DNA of 64,000 bases from Sycobia sp. Sy_11 (GCA_018907035.1 JACCIC010000049.1:1676001-1740000); one strand, 5' to 3'; counted from the stretch's first letter, positions 1 to 13,510 are shown. Notes: generated from the letters alone by a model not told the origin. Translations and numbers: made by a program.

Positions 1-1
1 T

Positions 2-1968
2 TGTCAAAATGAGGCAGCAATTTTTTATGCAGAACAAGGCAAGGTAAATTACTTTATATTTCATATTTATAATAATTATTTAAATTATTATATCATCTAC
101 AAATTTTGTTATTATCTTTTAGATCATTAAAGGTTCCATATCACCACCACTAGAAAATGTATCAATTAAGATTTTCAGCAAAGACAAGGAGGCTCCAGTA
201 CATACACTTGTTACACTTTCTGATGGAACTTTTAAAATTGGACCTCTTGATGGAAGTATAGACTACAGGTATGTATTGTTTTGTTTGTATGATGAGAAAA
301 AGGGAACATCAATATTTGTTATTATAAATATTTTTGATTTGTAGCGTTACTGCAGAAAAGGAAGGTTTTCTTTTAGCTCAAGATGCAAATTCAAAGGAAT
401 ATAAATTTTTTGCTCGTAAATTAGCTGAAATTGGTGTTAAAGTTATCGATGCAGCTGGATCGACTCCTTTACAAGTATGTTTATCAGATATCTTTAATTA
501 AGAATTGTTTTAAAAAATTATGAAATTGTCTGTTTAGGGTGCCTTGCTTTCACTTTCTGGAGGTGGTGGTGGACCTAAAAGTTATCGTAAAAATATAATG
601 ACGGGAGAAGGTGGTCAGTTATCATTTCATTCGCTTTCACCCGGTGAATACTATTTAAGACCAACAATGAAGGAATATCGCTTTGAACCATCATCTAAGA
701 TGATTCGAGTTGAAGAGGGTAAAGTTGTTATTGAAACTATAGTCGGACGTCGAGTTGCTTTTAGTGCTTATGGCATAGTGACTTGTTTAAATGGAGAACC
801 CGAACCTGGTTTATTAGTCGAAGCTCGCGGTCAAGCTGAATGTTCAGATTTACAGGAAGAAGCAACCACGAAAGAAGATGGAACATGGCGTATTAGAGGC
901 TTAGAACCTAAGGTAAGATTATTGTAAATTATTTCCTAAATTTTATTAAAGATATCATAGTTACTTGTAAAAAAACTGAATATTAAATGGACTTAAATGA
1001 AAATCTTCACTTTAAACTTTAGTTCTCTAAAACAGAATGAATTTAAATTGAATATTAAAAAAAATTACATTATCAAAGAGTAGAATAAACTTTATAGAAT
1101 CTTAATCAAAAAGTATTTAGATTAATATCAAAAATAATTAATTATCATAATTTCTATTTATTAGTGTTTATATGCTATTCGACTAAAGGTGAATGAAGAG
1201 GATCCAAATAATCGTGGTCTCAGAGCAATTCCCAGTTCAGTTGCAGTCCAAGCAACACAAGATATTTATGATATAAAGCTTATGGTTTTGCAACCAGTTT
1301 CTCGCACTGATATATCAGTTAGAGTAATTTCAAACCAACCAGAATACTATAGAACATTGAGGGTATGTTAATAATAAAACGTACATCTAAAAATTCTATA
1401 TGTATTAAGTTAATTTTTATTAAATTAATTTTTTTAGGTAAAACTTTGTCGCGAGGACATGTCTGATTCTCCAACTCACACCGCCAAAATAGATACTCAA
1501 TTTTCTACAAAAATAAATAATGCTGGTATCTTATTACACTTTCCTCCTGTTCAAGCTGACAACAAAAAATATTTCATACAACTTGAGTCTTCTCTTTCTA
1601 AATCTACACATGACTACAAAGTTAGTCCTGTGTATTTCAAAGCAAATACATCCTTTAAGTATGTGGAATTACATTTTGAAGCCGAACAGAAGCATGACCA
1701 TGGAGATGCTAATCAGATTACCTTTGTACCTTTACCTCTTATTATTATTGTTACGATTGCATTTTGCCATCGTGAAGGACTTTCAAGTTGGTTAAATACA
1801 GCTATTGAAAAGTGGTCGAGAAAATCGCCAGCAAATAGAAATTCACAAATTTCGTCACAAGCAAATTTAATGTCAATTAATGATCCACGTGTTGACGATA
1901 TTATCGTGGAACAAATAAAGAATATTAACAGTAAAATCAGTAAAAAAAGTAAGCCTCGGAAAACATAG
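2..1968 (+). CDS. NOMO: NOMO (nodal modulator), 3' part of gene, six exons visible
   Basis: Partial at the left edge. Coding exons read 2-43, 123-268, 345-474, 538-912, 1165-1362 and 1438-1968, all with GT/AG introns and consistent phases, stop at 1966-1968. The protein shows repeated beta-sandwich (carboxypeptidase regulatory/fibronectin-like) segments such as LSPGEYYLRPTMKEYRFEP and EATTKEDGTWRIRGLEP, which I recognise as NOMO. Near the C-terminus is one hydrophobic helix (FVPLPLIIIVTIAFCH, about 1723-1770), then a basic, Ser/Lys-rich tail of about 65 residues, as expected for a type I ER membrane protein with a short cytosolic tail. NOMO works with nicalin and TMEM147 in the BOS complex at the Sec61 translocon during multipass protein insertion (family knowledge). 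The N-terminus and most Ig-like repeats lie outside the window. No frameshift is visible. Confidence 0.93.
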
Positions 1969-3350
1969 TAATAAATTGTCTTAAATAATTTTGATTTTTT
2001 TGATTGTTGAAAAGCTGTATAAAATTGAGTCTATTTATGTCCAAACCTTGTAAGATATCAAAAATATCGTTTATTCAGTAATCAAGAAACTATACGTGCG
2101 TCTACTTTTTATTTTAATTTTATAAGAATAAATTATACTTTTTTAACAAGAATTATGATAAATTGGTGAATGAACAATTTTAACTCTACTAGATTTAATA
2201 ACTTTTTTTGTTGAGTCTAGTCAATTATGTTGAGTAAAGTTAATATGAACAATCGCATTTATGCTGAGTTTAAGGATATGATTAAATGTAATCTTTTACA
2301 AGTATACAACCAGTATATAACATTTTCATTATGTGTTATGATATAATGTTATAATATACATTGTTTTGTTTCGTGCAAAAAATTTACTATTACGTTATAA
2401 ATTAGTTTTTTAATAATCTACAAATGTGCATATAATAATAAATAAGAAGTTTATCATTTAATCCTTTACAATTGGTGAACTTTATTGTTAGTAATTTGAC
2501 CATGTAAATCATTTTATCTTTTTCCATATAACAATTTTTCATTTGCAATTTGTATGTAGTAAATAACTTCTGAAAATTAAATATATGTGATGTAAATATT
2601 ACATTTCTAACAATAAGCTCTTAATTATGTATAATGAAATAAAGTTTAAATATTAATTGATAATAACTGTGTTAACATTATGGCTAGAAGAATCTAAGCA
2701 TTTTACAGATGTAGTACAGTTCGCGATTTTAATGTGTAAATATAACGTATGTGAATTATTGTCATGTAAATAAATTGTAAACATATTTAATACTTTCTTC
2801 TCTTTGTACAAATATGTTTATTCTTATGATAAAAAATAAATTTAGCTAAATTAAAATTTTTCATAAAAATTATTTCAATTATTATTTAATATACTAATTT
2901 TTATTAAATATTGCAATGTAGTTGACAACTTATTTGTATTGTTTATTAAATATAGGAAGAAAATTCAATTTTTAATATTTGTTCAATCATCGTTTTAAAG
3001 ATTAAAGCATAAATAAATTAATTTTACATATCATAAAGCTAAATTCCTCAAAGCTGTTATAGAATTAATTAAATATTCCGATTTATGAAATAAAAATTTA
3101 GTATATATTAGTTTATTTATTATGTAAATCCTTTCTTTCCCATTCTTCATCTGCAAACTTAATAATGAATATTGGTGGGGAGGAGTTATTTTTAGTCTCC
3201 ATGTGAGACTGGAAACAACGACCACGGTAATAATACTTGCCAGTGTTCTCTGATTCGTTAAATGTAGTATAACGCTACAACATTTGAGTGCTTAATTATT
3301 GTATAAATATTTCTTTATTATTTGTGAATGAAGATAATACAGTAAATATA
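1969..3350. other. NOMO 3' UTR/flank and GNS 5' flank
   Basis: AT-rich sequence of about 1.4 kb between the NOMO stop and the GNS start. The 3' UTR of NOMO must begin here; a candidate AATAAA lies at 2638-2643 among several weaker A-rich motifs, so the poly(A) site is uncertain. The GNS promoter should lie in the last few hundred bases, but no TATA box or initiator stands out. Both genes run left to right, so this is not a divergent promoter. No other gene or repeat is seen. Confidence 0.5.
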
Positions 3351-3821
3351 ATGTTTTGGCAAAAACTATTCGTATTCGTTAGTTATACAATATATTTTTC
3401 TAATGGAAAAAATATTGTTTTGATCATTGCTGATGATTTGGATTTAGTGCTTGATGGAATGGTGATGAATTATTTCGAAAAATAATTTTTAAGCATTTTT
3501 ATAGTTATATTAAATTGTAATGTCAAAATATTTTTAATCAATTTGCTCACCGCGTTGAATTATACTATTAATCTACTTTAATTAAAACATTTTAAATTGT
3601 CTTCTTGAATTTAATATTATCAAATTGAATACGTCTTTAAAATTTAATAAATAATTTAGAAAATTATACCTATTATGTTAAAATTTTAATAAAGTTTTCA
3701 TTTGGCCTATATATATAGAATACTACAATCCATATAAGACGATATTTTTGTGATTCTGGTTCTGTATAATAAATAGTGTTATATTTTTATTAAATTTAAA
3801 CAAAACTTTCGTATTACAAAA

Positions 3822-3877
<56 letters not shown>

Positions 3878-6800
3878 TGTGGGGTATTTTAATATTATAT
3901 TTTTTTAAACAATAACATTTTATATTCTAGACACCGATGACATATACTAAAAAGTATATCGCAGATGAAGGAGTTACCTTCAAAAATGCAGTAAGTTAAA
4001 AGCAATAAATTATTTTATAATAAAATCTGTAATGTAATAAGAATATTTGAAAAATAATTTATTTCAACGATTTTTACTTAATCATGTTATTACGATCTAT
4101 AAGTTTATAATGAATTACTTGTACATAAAAATGATTACTTATTAAAAAGGTCAATTTAATATTTTCTATATATTATACTTATAATTTCATTATATTATAT
4201 TATCAAAAAATTTAGATTTTTACAATTTTTGACAACAAAAAATTCCAAATGTTTTCTAATTAGACATTTATTTCGAAATAATATATTTTGTATAACTATA
4301 TATTTTTACGAATTTGGAGAAACGTTAAATTTGTTTATTAATGTTCAAGTATGTTAAATTACTATTATTGTTTTTATTGTTATCAATATGTTTAAAATGT
4401 ATTATGGTAATATCTGCTTTTTGTTAAACACCAGACAGGGTATATATCTATACCTTATATGGTGAATAAATGGATTCAATCAAAATCAATCGATGTCTCT
4501 CTATTAACTTGATAATTTGAAACTATATATGCAATAAAATCTAATTGAATTAATCTGAACTTCTTCTATGTCGATGATGCAAATGAAATTAACGTTTCTT
4601 AATAGTAGTATTTATAATTCTGTCCTTTTTAATTAGTTTGCCGCAGTCCCGGTGTGCTGTCCAAATCGAGCGACAATATTAACCGGCCGATACCAACACA
4701 ATCACAAAACCTACAATAATTCGTTAAGTGGAGGTTGTAATAGCAAAGAATGGCAAAACCAATTCGAGAAAAACACCTTTGCTACAGTTTTAAAAAATAA
4801 ATTGAACTATAAAACCTTTTACGCCGGGAAATACTTAAACAAGGTAAATCCCGTAATATCTTATTAACATATATAGTATGATGATTTTACTTTAAAATCG
4901 TTCAATTTGTGTATATATGTGTGCATACAAAAGTTTCGATAATTATAATAGTCTGCATGCCGTGTGGAAGCCTTTTTCTTGAAAAACATTATTTAAGCTG
5001 TAATGGAATTCGATGATTCGATCCGATTAAATCTTGAGTATATGCATTTGATTACTAAATAGCATCCTGCATAAAACATTGGATAGGTAAGTTAAAAAGT
5101 ATATCAAAAAGTCCAAATGAACTTCTTACATAAGCGATAAATAGAATCTTCATCATTAATTTTACAACTGGGGTCAAATTATAATATATTTATAATTATG
5201 ATCTATATCCATTAGTGGAATGAATGGTATTATAGAAAATATAAATATGTAACAAAAAAAAAGAATGACTAGTTTTTTATAATTTATATTGTACTTAATC
5301 CTACATTACACGGAGTATGAAAGATGAAAAAAAATTTACTTTGCAGTACGGAAATAAAGATGCCGGCGGAGTAGCTCATGTTCCACCTGGATGGGACAAA
5401 TGGTACGGACTAGTTGGCAATTCGAAATATTACGACTATTCATTGTCGATCAACGGCTATGAGAAAAAATATGACATATCTCCGAAAAATTATTTAACAG
5501 ACGTTATTGTTAGTATAATATACATATATAGATTAACTTTATTATATTTATTTAAACATAACGATAAGAAATATTTTCTAGCTTTGATAAATTATTCTGG
5601 ATAATCAGTATTTTTATTTAATACAGTCACTGTTAAAAGTAGGCAAGTCAAAAGTTAATTTTTATTACTTTTTTTTTTTAATTGTCCCTGTTGAGTATTC
5701 TTATTTACGTCTTAACATACAAAAACATCATCGAAAATATTGCATTCTAATGAAGTTTTACATTATTCGAGAATAGTCACAAATTTTGTCACTGGAATTG
5801 CACAAAGATAATAGACTCAGTAAGATGTAACATAATTTTATATTTTCATTCTAATTTATTTATAATCATCATGATATTATTTTATACCAAAGTTAATTTT
5901 ATAAATTTTAATTTTTTCACGTTTCTATTTATAAAGTTGACCAAGCTATCTCTTCAATTTATTTTATAAAAAACAAAAAAATTTCTCCGCATTGAAAACA
6001 CCCATAGAATAAAAAGCATGTAAAATATTTTTTAACAAGGTTTTGCATACATTATCCATTAAATTTTCTATGTAAATATAATAAGTTTACTGAATTGAAA
6101 TTAAATTATATATAATCATTTTACATAGATTTTTATTATTATTACTTCATTATTCGTTGTCTTAATTATATAGAAAACATTTTTTACATACTATTTCAAT
6201 TATGTACAAATTCTTGAAAAACCTTTAAGAATAAACATAAATGCTTAATATTTGTTCGAAATTTCGAACTTTTTTAATATTTTATATTTAATTTTATATT
6301 TAATTTAAATTAAATTATAAACGAAATTTTTTAATATTTATTCTATATTAGAGTAAATATTATTTTTTATTTCAAAATATAAATTATTAATCCCATTTTG
6401 ATTTCTTCAAAATATAATAGAATCCTCAACAGCATAGATATTTATAAATTTATTATAAAAAATGTTTTTCTTTCATATTAGCTTGTAACGTATAGATGAT
6501 TGATTTTGATTCAAAATTTCATGAATGAATAATCTATTTTTATAAGCCTATGGGACATAATAACAAGTATAAAATATACTAAAGGCATGTATACCGAACT
6601 TGCAATGTATATAAAATCATCATGATTGGTCTAAAAGAAAACTTTGAACCGTCTTTGGAAGACGTTAATTATTAACAAATTTAAATAGTATTTATTTATT
6701 TTAATAAATAGTATTTATTTGGCGACGCGATGAGAGCCCACCTCCCTCCCTAATCACCAGGAATCGAGAACTCTTACGCTATCTATATTCATCAATTTCT

Positions 6801-8722
6801 ATATAATATAACTTGAAACTGTATCAGCAAGAATTAGGATTAAATGTTAGCCCGCTTAAACTCATTCAACATTTCTCAACTTCATATAAGTATCGATAAA
6901 AAACATTGATCGATAAGCTTTTTTACAGTAGTTAGATTTAAATGAATTAGCTTTATATACATAATTCAATTAAAATTCAAAAATTGTTCAACTATATATA
7001 TATAGAAAAACATCCACTCACACCACCTGATATAAATGACCCATACATCAATCATTTATCAATCTGCTTTAAATCGATCGTAGAATACTTTTGCCACCGA
7101 TTTCATAAAAGGACTGAAGAAAGATCAATTGTTTCTTATGGTTCTCGCGCCACCGGCACCGCACGCGCCTTTCATTCCGGCGGCAAGGCACAATGACAAA
7201 TACAAGAACATAAAAGCCAAGAGAACGAAAAATTTCAATCAGTTTCAGAAGGTATACCTATATTTATATATGCACGCTGACGCATCGCGCTAATCGTACT
7301 TATTTATAATTATTATATATTTGTTTCTTATTATCATTAAACATTTATACGAAAATCATTAAACAGTTATGTTATGTAAATATAAGCGCAGCGCAAGCAT
7401 TCAAAGAAACGTACATTGAGAAAAATGTGATACAGTTGTTCAAAAGTATGAACTCTTTAACTTATAAAATATACACTTATAAAATTCATATAATTTTAAC
7501 CATTTTTGAAAAATGAGGAATTTTCAATCGGATCTAATGTTCTATTTGTTTTTTAAGGATTATTCCGACACTGATTTAATGATTTTCTTTCTCTTAATAT
7601 ATATATCTATAGAATATAATTTAATTTTATTTGAATTAGGATAAGCACTGGTTAGCTAGAATGGGGCCGACATCACTGCCTCCCAATGTTATTTCATACA
7701 TCGACCAAGTTTACAGAAAACGTTGGGAAACACTTTTGGCCGTTGACGAATTAGTATACAACGTTTATTCTAAGCTGAAAGAGAAAGGTTTATTAAACGA
7801 TACATATATTATTTTCACTTCCGATAATGGATATCACCTTGGTAGGTTTCATTGTGTCTATTAAATATTTTATTTTTGTATACATTGTTTGCAAAAATTA
7901 TATACAATATTCAACATTGTATGTGACTTGATATACATTATACGCATATTTTCAGTAGTAGATTTTTATTATAAATCATTATCTAATGAGAAAAAACAGT
8001 TTAAGAAATGTACACAAACATTTTGATAGACCATTAATAATCAAATACCTTGATAATCAAATATTTACTACGGTTAAAGAACTCTTAATTTTATGATTTT
8101 ATCAAATAATTATATAGAGGGGAAACAAAACAATTACTAGAGGGAAACTAAATATTTTATTTGACTCTATTAATTTTTTTTCTTCTAAGTGTGCGTATAG
8201 ATGACAAATACCCATATATGCAAAAAATTGAAACAATTTCTCCAATATATATTGTTCTGGTATTGTTATGGTATACTTTTAATCTTTGGTATATGAAAAC
8301 TTTTTAGTATTGGGCCTTAGATACTAATCAGGTAATTTTTTGTCAGTTTCCAAAAAATGTTTCGTATTTATTAAACTTTTGTTCTATCGTTATTGCTGTG
8401 ATAATGAAACGATATTGTTCGTACAATATATGACTGCACAATATTTGGTTAAATCAATTCAAGATAATGTGACATAAAGTAATGAGATTCATTGTAATTT
8501 TGAATGTAGGGTTAAATTAATAATTTTATTAAAATTAATAACAGTGCGTTTATTAAAATAACATAGAAAATTAAAGTTTAATGCATTAATTAATGTATCA
8601 TACAATTTTAATAGCGAATTTTAGTGTATATTCAAATACTGTAATCTGCTTTATTTCAATTATTTAAAAAATTATAGCTCAACGTCTTCGCAAAAAGTCT
8701 GTGAAGTTTAAAATAGTTTACA

Positions 8723-8782
<60 letters not shown>

Positions 8783-9097
8783 CAATCAGGTCAGTTCGCT
8801 ATGCCGATGGACAAGAGACAGCCCTACGAAACGGACATACGCGTACCCCTGCTGATCCGGGGCCCGGGCGTCAATCCGGGCAGCGAGTTCAAGGGCGCGG
8901 CGAGCAGCGTCGACCTCTTCGCCACGATTCTGTCAATGGCCGGCGTCGAGCAGCCCTCGGACGGCGTCTCGCTGCTGCGCGACGACATCAAGGACCGCAC
9001 GGTCCTCGTCGAGTACAGGGGAGAGAAGAACGAGGACCGCGCGAGGTCCGGCTGTCCGTTCGACAACGATCCCAATCTGAGCGTAATTATTAGAACT

Positions 9098-9166
<69 letters not shown>

Positions 9167-10574
9167 TATATCGCTCCGTGCGCCCAAAGGAACGGATTAT
9201 GAAAATCGATCGGTGCACCCGCAATGGTCAGAATATTCCGAGCTCTTGAACTATTTATATTTGCAGCTATTGAAACAAAAGTCGACTACGATGTGTACTG
9301 TATTCTTAATTATAAACATGATGGTAGAAAATCATTAAGTACAGTAAATTTATATTTTTACAATGGTTCAACATGTATACAAGAGATCAGAGAAAAAATT
9401 CGATCGTAGTTTTAAAATGAATGAAAATGACCTTACTTTATGATCATAATACGACTCTACCACATAGCTTTGCGCATCTGGAATCACATTTTGCATAATC
9501 CTATACATATATGTACATGCACGGATAATTTCAATAGTAAACAAATTTTAAATGAACTTAAAAAATCGGTCATCGAGCACTTACCATTGTCATATAGCAC
9601 GCGATCTTCCAGTTGGAGGTCATATTTGAATTTCAAAAATCTACAAAGGTTGTCATTGAGCACACAGAGTTGAAATTGAAAATAACAATCCTTAAAAACT
9701 GAGTAAATCTCTTGTTTAATAAAAAAATCAAATTAATTTCAAAACTAATAAATACATGTATTTCTATCGGTCTTATAGTCTTTTCTTAAGCAAAGATGAT
9801 TATACTGGCAATCAAGCTGACCTGATTTATAATCATCGCAGAAAATTTTGAAATAAAAAGATCTGAATTAATTTTGTCAGTGTTAGAACAAACTAATTGA
9901 CTCCTGTAGCCAACATTTTAATAATTAGTTGTGAAATTAATAACAAATAAATTGAAATTTTCAAGAAATAATAAGAGGAAGTTTCGACATATGGATGACG
10001 GATTTGGTCCAGGATAAGCGAGCTAACTTGGATTTCCTTCAAAATGATCCTTCTATAATTTTAAGATCGATGCTTTCCTGTCCCCAAAATACTTTTCTTT
10101 CTATTTACAATTAGCAAACGAATTACATATATTGTGCGCAGTAAGATAATTTTTTAATGAACACTTCACTGGATTCGTACGAAGAATAGCATTTCAAGCA
10201 AAAAGTTCTCAATGTATCTACACCCTATAAGGCTTCTTAGTTATTTTCATGTAAAGTTAGGCCAATCGAAAACTCGTTAGTTGGATTCGAAACGAGACTA
10301 TGAATTTTTAATACTTAGTGTAAATTTTAACAAAAGTAAATAGAATATTTTGGGGATTGAAAAGCGTTAGGTATATACTAAAATTTTACCAGACTCATTT
10401 TATAAATGATCGTCAGAGTTACTTTTCTCAATCTGAACCAAATCCGTAATCCAGATATTAGAGCTCTTCTTTATAAGTAATAAAGTCAATAATTTATAAT
10501 TTTAAGAATGATTTGATCGAAAGCCTCCATTATATTTATACAGGTTTATTAATTAGATATATAAATCGTTTTTA

Positions 10575-10634
<60 letters not shown>

Positions 10635-11882
10635 TTACAGTCGAATCTCTAGTGATTCGTGGATCGAACTTTGAACAATGTCGCAATACGTACGTTTTGG
10701 AAAAACGTTATTTCGTCGCATGTAAATTCATTTAATAAACTGCACATTCATTCGGATCATTTACATTATTTAAAAAAATTAAAAATACTTCTATTTACAT
10801 TTTATTATATTATTTTATTATATTAAATTAAAATTAAAATTAGAAATTGTACTTATATCGACTGCTCTGAATTAAATTAATAAATTTTTTTATCGGGCTT
10901 ACAGTCTTTATAGTATAATATATTAGCTAAAATAATGAGTCAGACTGTCCTTGTTTATACTTATCCCCGAAGAATCTGAAATAGAACTTATTACTACAAT
11001 ATATTATATTAAAAATTAAAAATTAAAAATAAAAATAAAATAAAAATAATAAAAATAATATTCTATGTTAGTAAAGGACAACCTGACTGCCTCCAACACC
11101 TTAAATTTAGATTCACCTTTGGTGTCCGACGTTTCGAACCGTTACGGTTCATCCTCAGGAACTAAACTGACGAATCTATATTATTAACTATAACTATATT
11201 ATTTTATTATTAAATTCATAATTCAGATACTTATATAATTAACGCATCAATTTCTTTCTTTAATCAACATTTCTTTCACAGTTCTGTGATTTACAAGTAG
11301 CTTGCAAATGTGAAGATGCTGCAAATAATACATTTTCTTGCGTGCGAAGAGTTTCCCGGCATTTTAATAATATTTTCTGCGTCTTTCAGGATAACGAGGT
11401 AATTCGAATTTCAACTTTGATATTACCCTCAATACATATTTCTATAAATGAATTTTATTTATAAGTACCTGCTTCAACATCTTATAATATCATTAGTATA
11501 TAGAAATAATTATAATTTTTATTTAACTTGTAAGTTTTTTGAATTTTCTGTCGGTCGTTTTTCATTTTTCAATTAATGGATATTGATCATGATTATAATC
11601 ATTCATTGTTTTGAACTTTATTATATATGTACATTGCTTATAATGCATAATTGCAAAAAATGTTCATTAAAACGTTTTTATGATTTTTCATCGACATAGG
11701 AATTCACTGAATCGTATGACATGCTACAAGACGAGTTTCAAATGGAGAATATCGGACCAATAATGGATTCGAAAACCCGGTATCGATTCCGAAAGCGAAT
11801 CAAAAAAATGTCAATTTGTAAAGATGCTAATTGTGTCTCCACCAACCCTCCGATTCGTCATTTGCCCGTTTCCAGGAAATAA
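3351..11882 (+). CDS. GNS: N-acetylglucosamine-6-sulfatase-like lysosomal sulfatase, complete, nine exons
   Basis: Exons 3351-3461, 3931-3990, 4637-4843, 5347-5508, 7084-7251, 7640-7841, 8790-9082, 11282-11398 and 11700-11882 splice in frame to 500 codons (human GNS is about 550). Residues 1-19 are a hydrophobic signal-like segment. DD (28-29) and the DNGYHLG stretch (298-304) are metal ligands. CCPNRATILTG (64-74) is the sulfatase signature CxPxR, whose Cys64 should become formylglycine. The order of motifs (HVPPGW, YY-YSLSING, APPAPHAPF, KRWETLL, DKRQPYE, CEDAANNTFSCVR) matches GNS. The family removes 6-sulfate from N-acetylglucosamine in heparan and keratan sulfate in lysosomes. ATG 3351 was chosen because it starts the signal peptide; an in-frame ATG at 3288 would add 21 residues. 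Exon 7 is unusually GC-rich (64% by count, against 38.5% in most of exon 3), and several introns carry (AT)n. Confidence 0.93.
3825..3874. repeat. (AT)n microsatellite in GNS intron 1
   Basis: Uninterrupted AT dinucleotides of about 50 bp, roughly 55 bases before the exon 2 acceptor. Confidence 0.95.
8727..8780. repeat. (AT)n microsatellite abutting a GNS splice acceptor
   Basis: About 54 bp of AT repeat that ends only nine bases before GNS exon 7 (8790). The acceptor therefore has no pyrimidine tract: the bases between repeat and exon are aacaatcag. Confidence 0.95.
9101..9163. repeat. (AT)n microsatellite downstream of GNS exon 7
   Basis: About 63 bp of AT repeat starting 18 bases after the exon 7 donor (9083). 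With the upstream tract it brackets a 293-bp GC-rich exon. Confidence 0.95.
9765..9860. repeat. Fragment of interspersed repeat family R1 (GNS intron 7)
   Basis: Shares with the copies at 10,895, 27,340 and 46,490 the order of a 'ggtcttatagtctttt' block and then an 'atactggcaatcaagctgacctg' type block. Weak, heavily diverged copy recognised only by eye. Confidence 0.4.
10580..10629. repeat. (AT)n microsatellite in GNS intron 7
   Basis: About 50 bp of uninterrupted TA repeat. Confidence 0.95.
10895..11170 (-). repeat. Interspersed repeat family R1, best copy, with hammerhead-like end
   Basis: Non-coding element in GNS intron 7. On the + strand it has a 'gcttacagtctttatag' block, a 'cagactgtccttgtttat' block, an 'agaatctgaaatagaac' block, an A-rich simple-sequence centre, 'tagtaaaggacaacctgactgcc', and then a segment that on the minus strand reads CTGAGGA (11152-11158), a perfect 6-bp stem with a 3-base loop (GAACCG-TAA-CGGTTC), and GAAACGTC (11128-11135). 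That end resembles a hammerhead ribozyme core. The copy at 15,515-15,765 is inverted relative to this one. No coding capacity is seen. The class of element is unknown; Penelope-like elements and retrozymes are known to carry hammerheads. Confidence 0.7.
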
Positions 11883-12460
11883 TTGTCAACTAAAGAATTA
11901 ATAACAAATGGCAAAAGAAAAATAATTATATATATTACATTTAGAAGACAATATTTGCATCTCATATGATAAATGCATATTGCACAATAATCTTATAATT
12001 TTATACAAAATATTTGAAATAAAATACATCATTAAAGCATTTTTCTATTTTCTTTTTTAACCAGTATTTAAATGCAGTATAAATGACAGTTTAATATATC
12101 AGATAGTCGTTAATACTGAGATTATCAATTGAAAAAATGTTTAATTTTAAAATGATATATTTATAGATAATTAAAGTTAATTTAAAAGATTAACAATTTC
12201 GTATCGGATTCTTCATTATGCTTAAACTTAAATATAAATCAGAATCGAAAGCCACATTGAATGTTAATGAAAATTGTAATTCCAGCGTCTGTTCGTCTCA
12301 TAATTCTGATCGAAATGTTCAATTATAATAATACCCGCGCGTGCACAAAATTCAGCCCCGGCCGCAGGGCTCAGCAAAGAATAATAATAATAATAATTAA
12401 TAACGAAAACGCTATCGTCGAATAAATAAAAATCATAAATAAATAAAGCCGATCCTGCTC

Positions 12461-12521
<61 letters not shown>

Positions 12522-12965
12522 GCTTCTTTGATGCTCAAAAATACAGGCAAGTCGGAATACAAATACTGAAAATTTAAAGACCAAACATTCGTATGGAGAG
12601 AGGTATAAGTACATATCCGCAAATAAAATTCATGCTATACACGGCGCGATGCGCGAAGCAAATATAAGATTGAAAGCACGGACATTGATAATTGTAAATA
12701 ATCCGCGGTTACGTATCCTTCCATCATGGATATATAGAAGTCAGAAATGTTTTTACTAAAAAAAACTCCTGTTATTAAAAATTTAAACTTAATACATATA
12801 TTTATCTATTTTGAGAAAAGTTTAGAGAACGACTCTACGAATTATTGTCATTATTCTGCCTTAAATGAAATAAGTTTTCAAATATATATGAAATATTTTA
12901 TAAACACGCAATGATTTAAAAATACATCTTCATGCGTTTCATTGAATTCCATAAATTTTTTTATT
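11883..12965. other. GNS 3' UTR and downstream AT-rich flank
   Basis: The likely GNS poly(A) signal AATAAA is at 12018-12023, about 135 bases after the stop. Beyond it lies AT-rich sequence with an (AT)n tract at about 12,464-12,520. No gene is recognised. Confidence 0.6.
12464..12520. repeat. (AT)n microsatellite
   Basis: About 57 bp of uninterrupted AT repeat. It generates spurious YIYIYI open frames on both strands. Confidence 0.95.
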
Positions 12966-13200
12966 TATATAAACCGCGTCAAGTTGAATCCTACGCCATC
13001 GACGCGTACATCAGTCAGAGAAGGAAGAGAGCCGACGTGCGCTCGGATAATCGAAATCACGGCCGGATTCGATGCAAATAATAAGAAAATCGCGAAAGAA
13101 TTAAAGTCCGCTCGACGGCTCTTTTCTTCTTTCCCGTCCAGCGCGGAGCACCCCTACCCTGCTCGAACTCCCATGATTCCGTCCCGCGATTTATGAGACA
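12965..13200. other. GC-rich island
   Basis: About 235 bp of clearly higher GC and CpG content than the AT-rich surroundings, with no exon-like signal I can defend. One of a series of islands in this gene desert. Confidence 0.4.
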
Positions 13201-13452
13201 TAATATATATATATACATAAAGCGAAGCCACCAAGAAGGTGAAAGAGAGAGGAAGAATTGTTTTCTTAACAAATATTTTTATTGAGATTCCTGAGGGGGG
13301 CACGGCATTTGAATACATCTGAATATAGCGATAGCCGCCCGATTCCATCGGCGAGAAGAAGATACGTAGAAGAGCAGCACTGTATACAGATACACGGATG
13401 GTTAAAGCATAAGGCAAAAGATCTGTATGCTGTATAAAATTACACAGACACA

Positions 13453-13455
<3 letters not shown>

Positions 13456-13510
<55 letters not shown>
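13456..13510. repeat. (AT)n microsatellite
   Basis: About 55 bp of uninterrupted AT repeat. Confidence 0.95.

Noticed and set aside
8701..9202. Several frames with long YIYIYI runs around 8.7-9.2 kb (and at other AT repeats)
   Set aside because: They are translations through (AT)n microsatellites; only the 8790-9082 exon is real.
9224..9409. 61-codon + strand frame as an extra GNS exon
   Set aside because: The GNS protein aligns continuously from exon ending 9082 to exon starting 11282 with matching phase; this frame has no GNS similarity.
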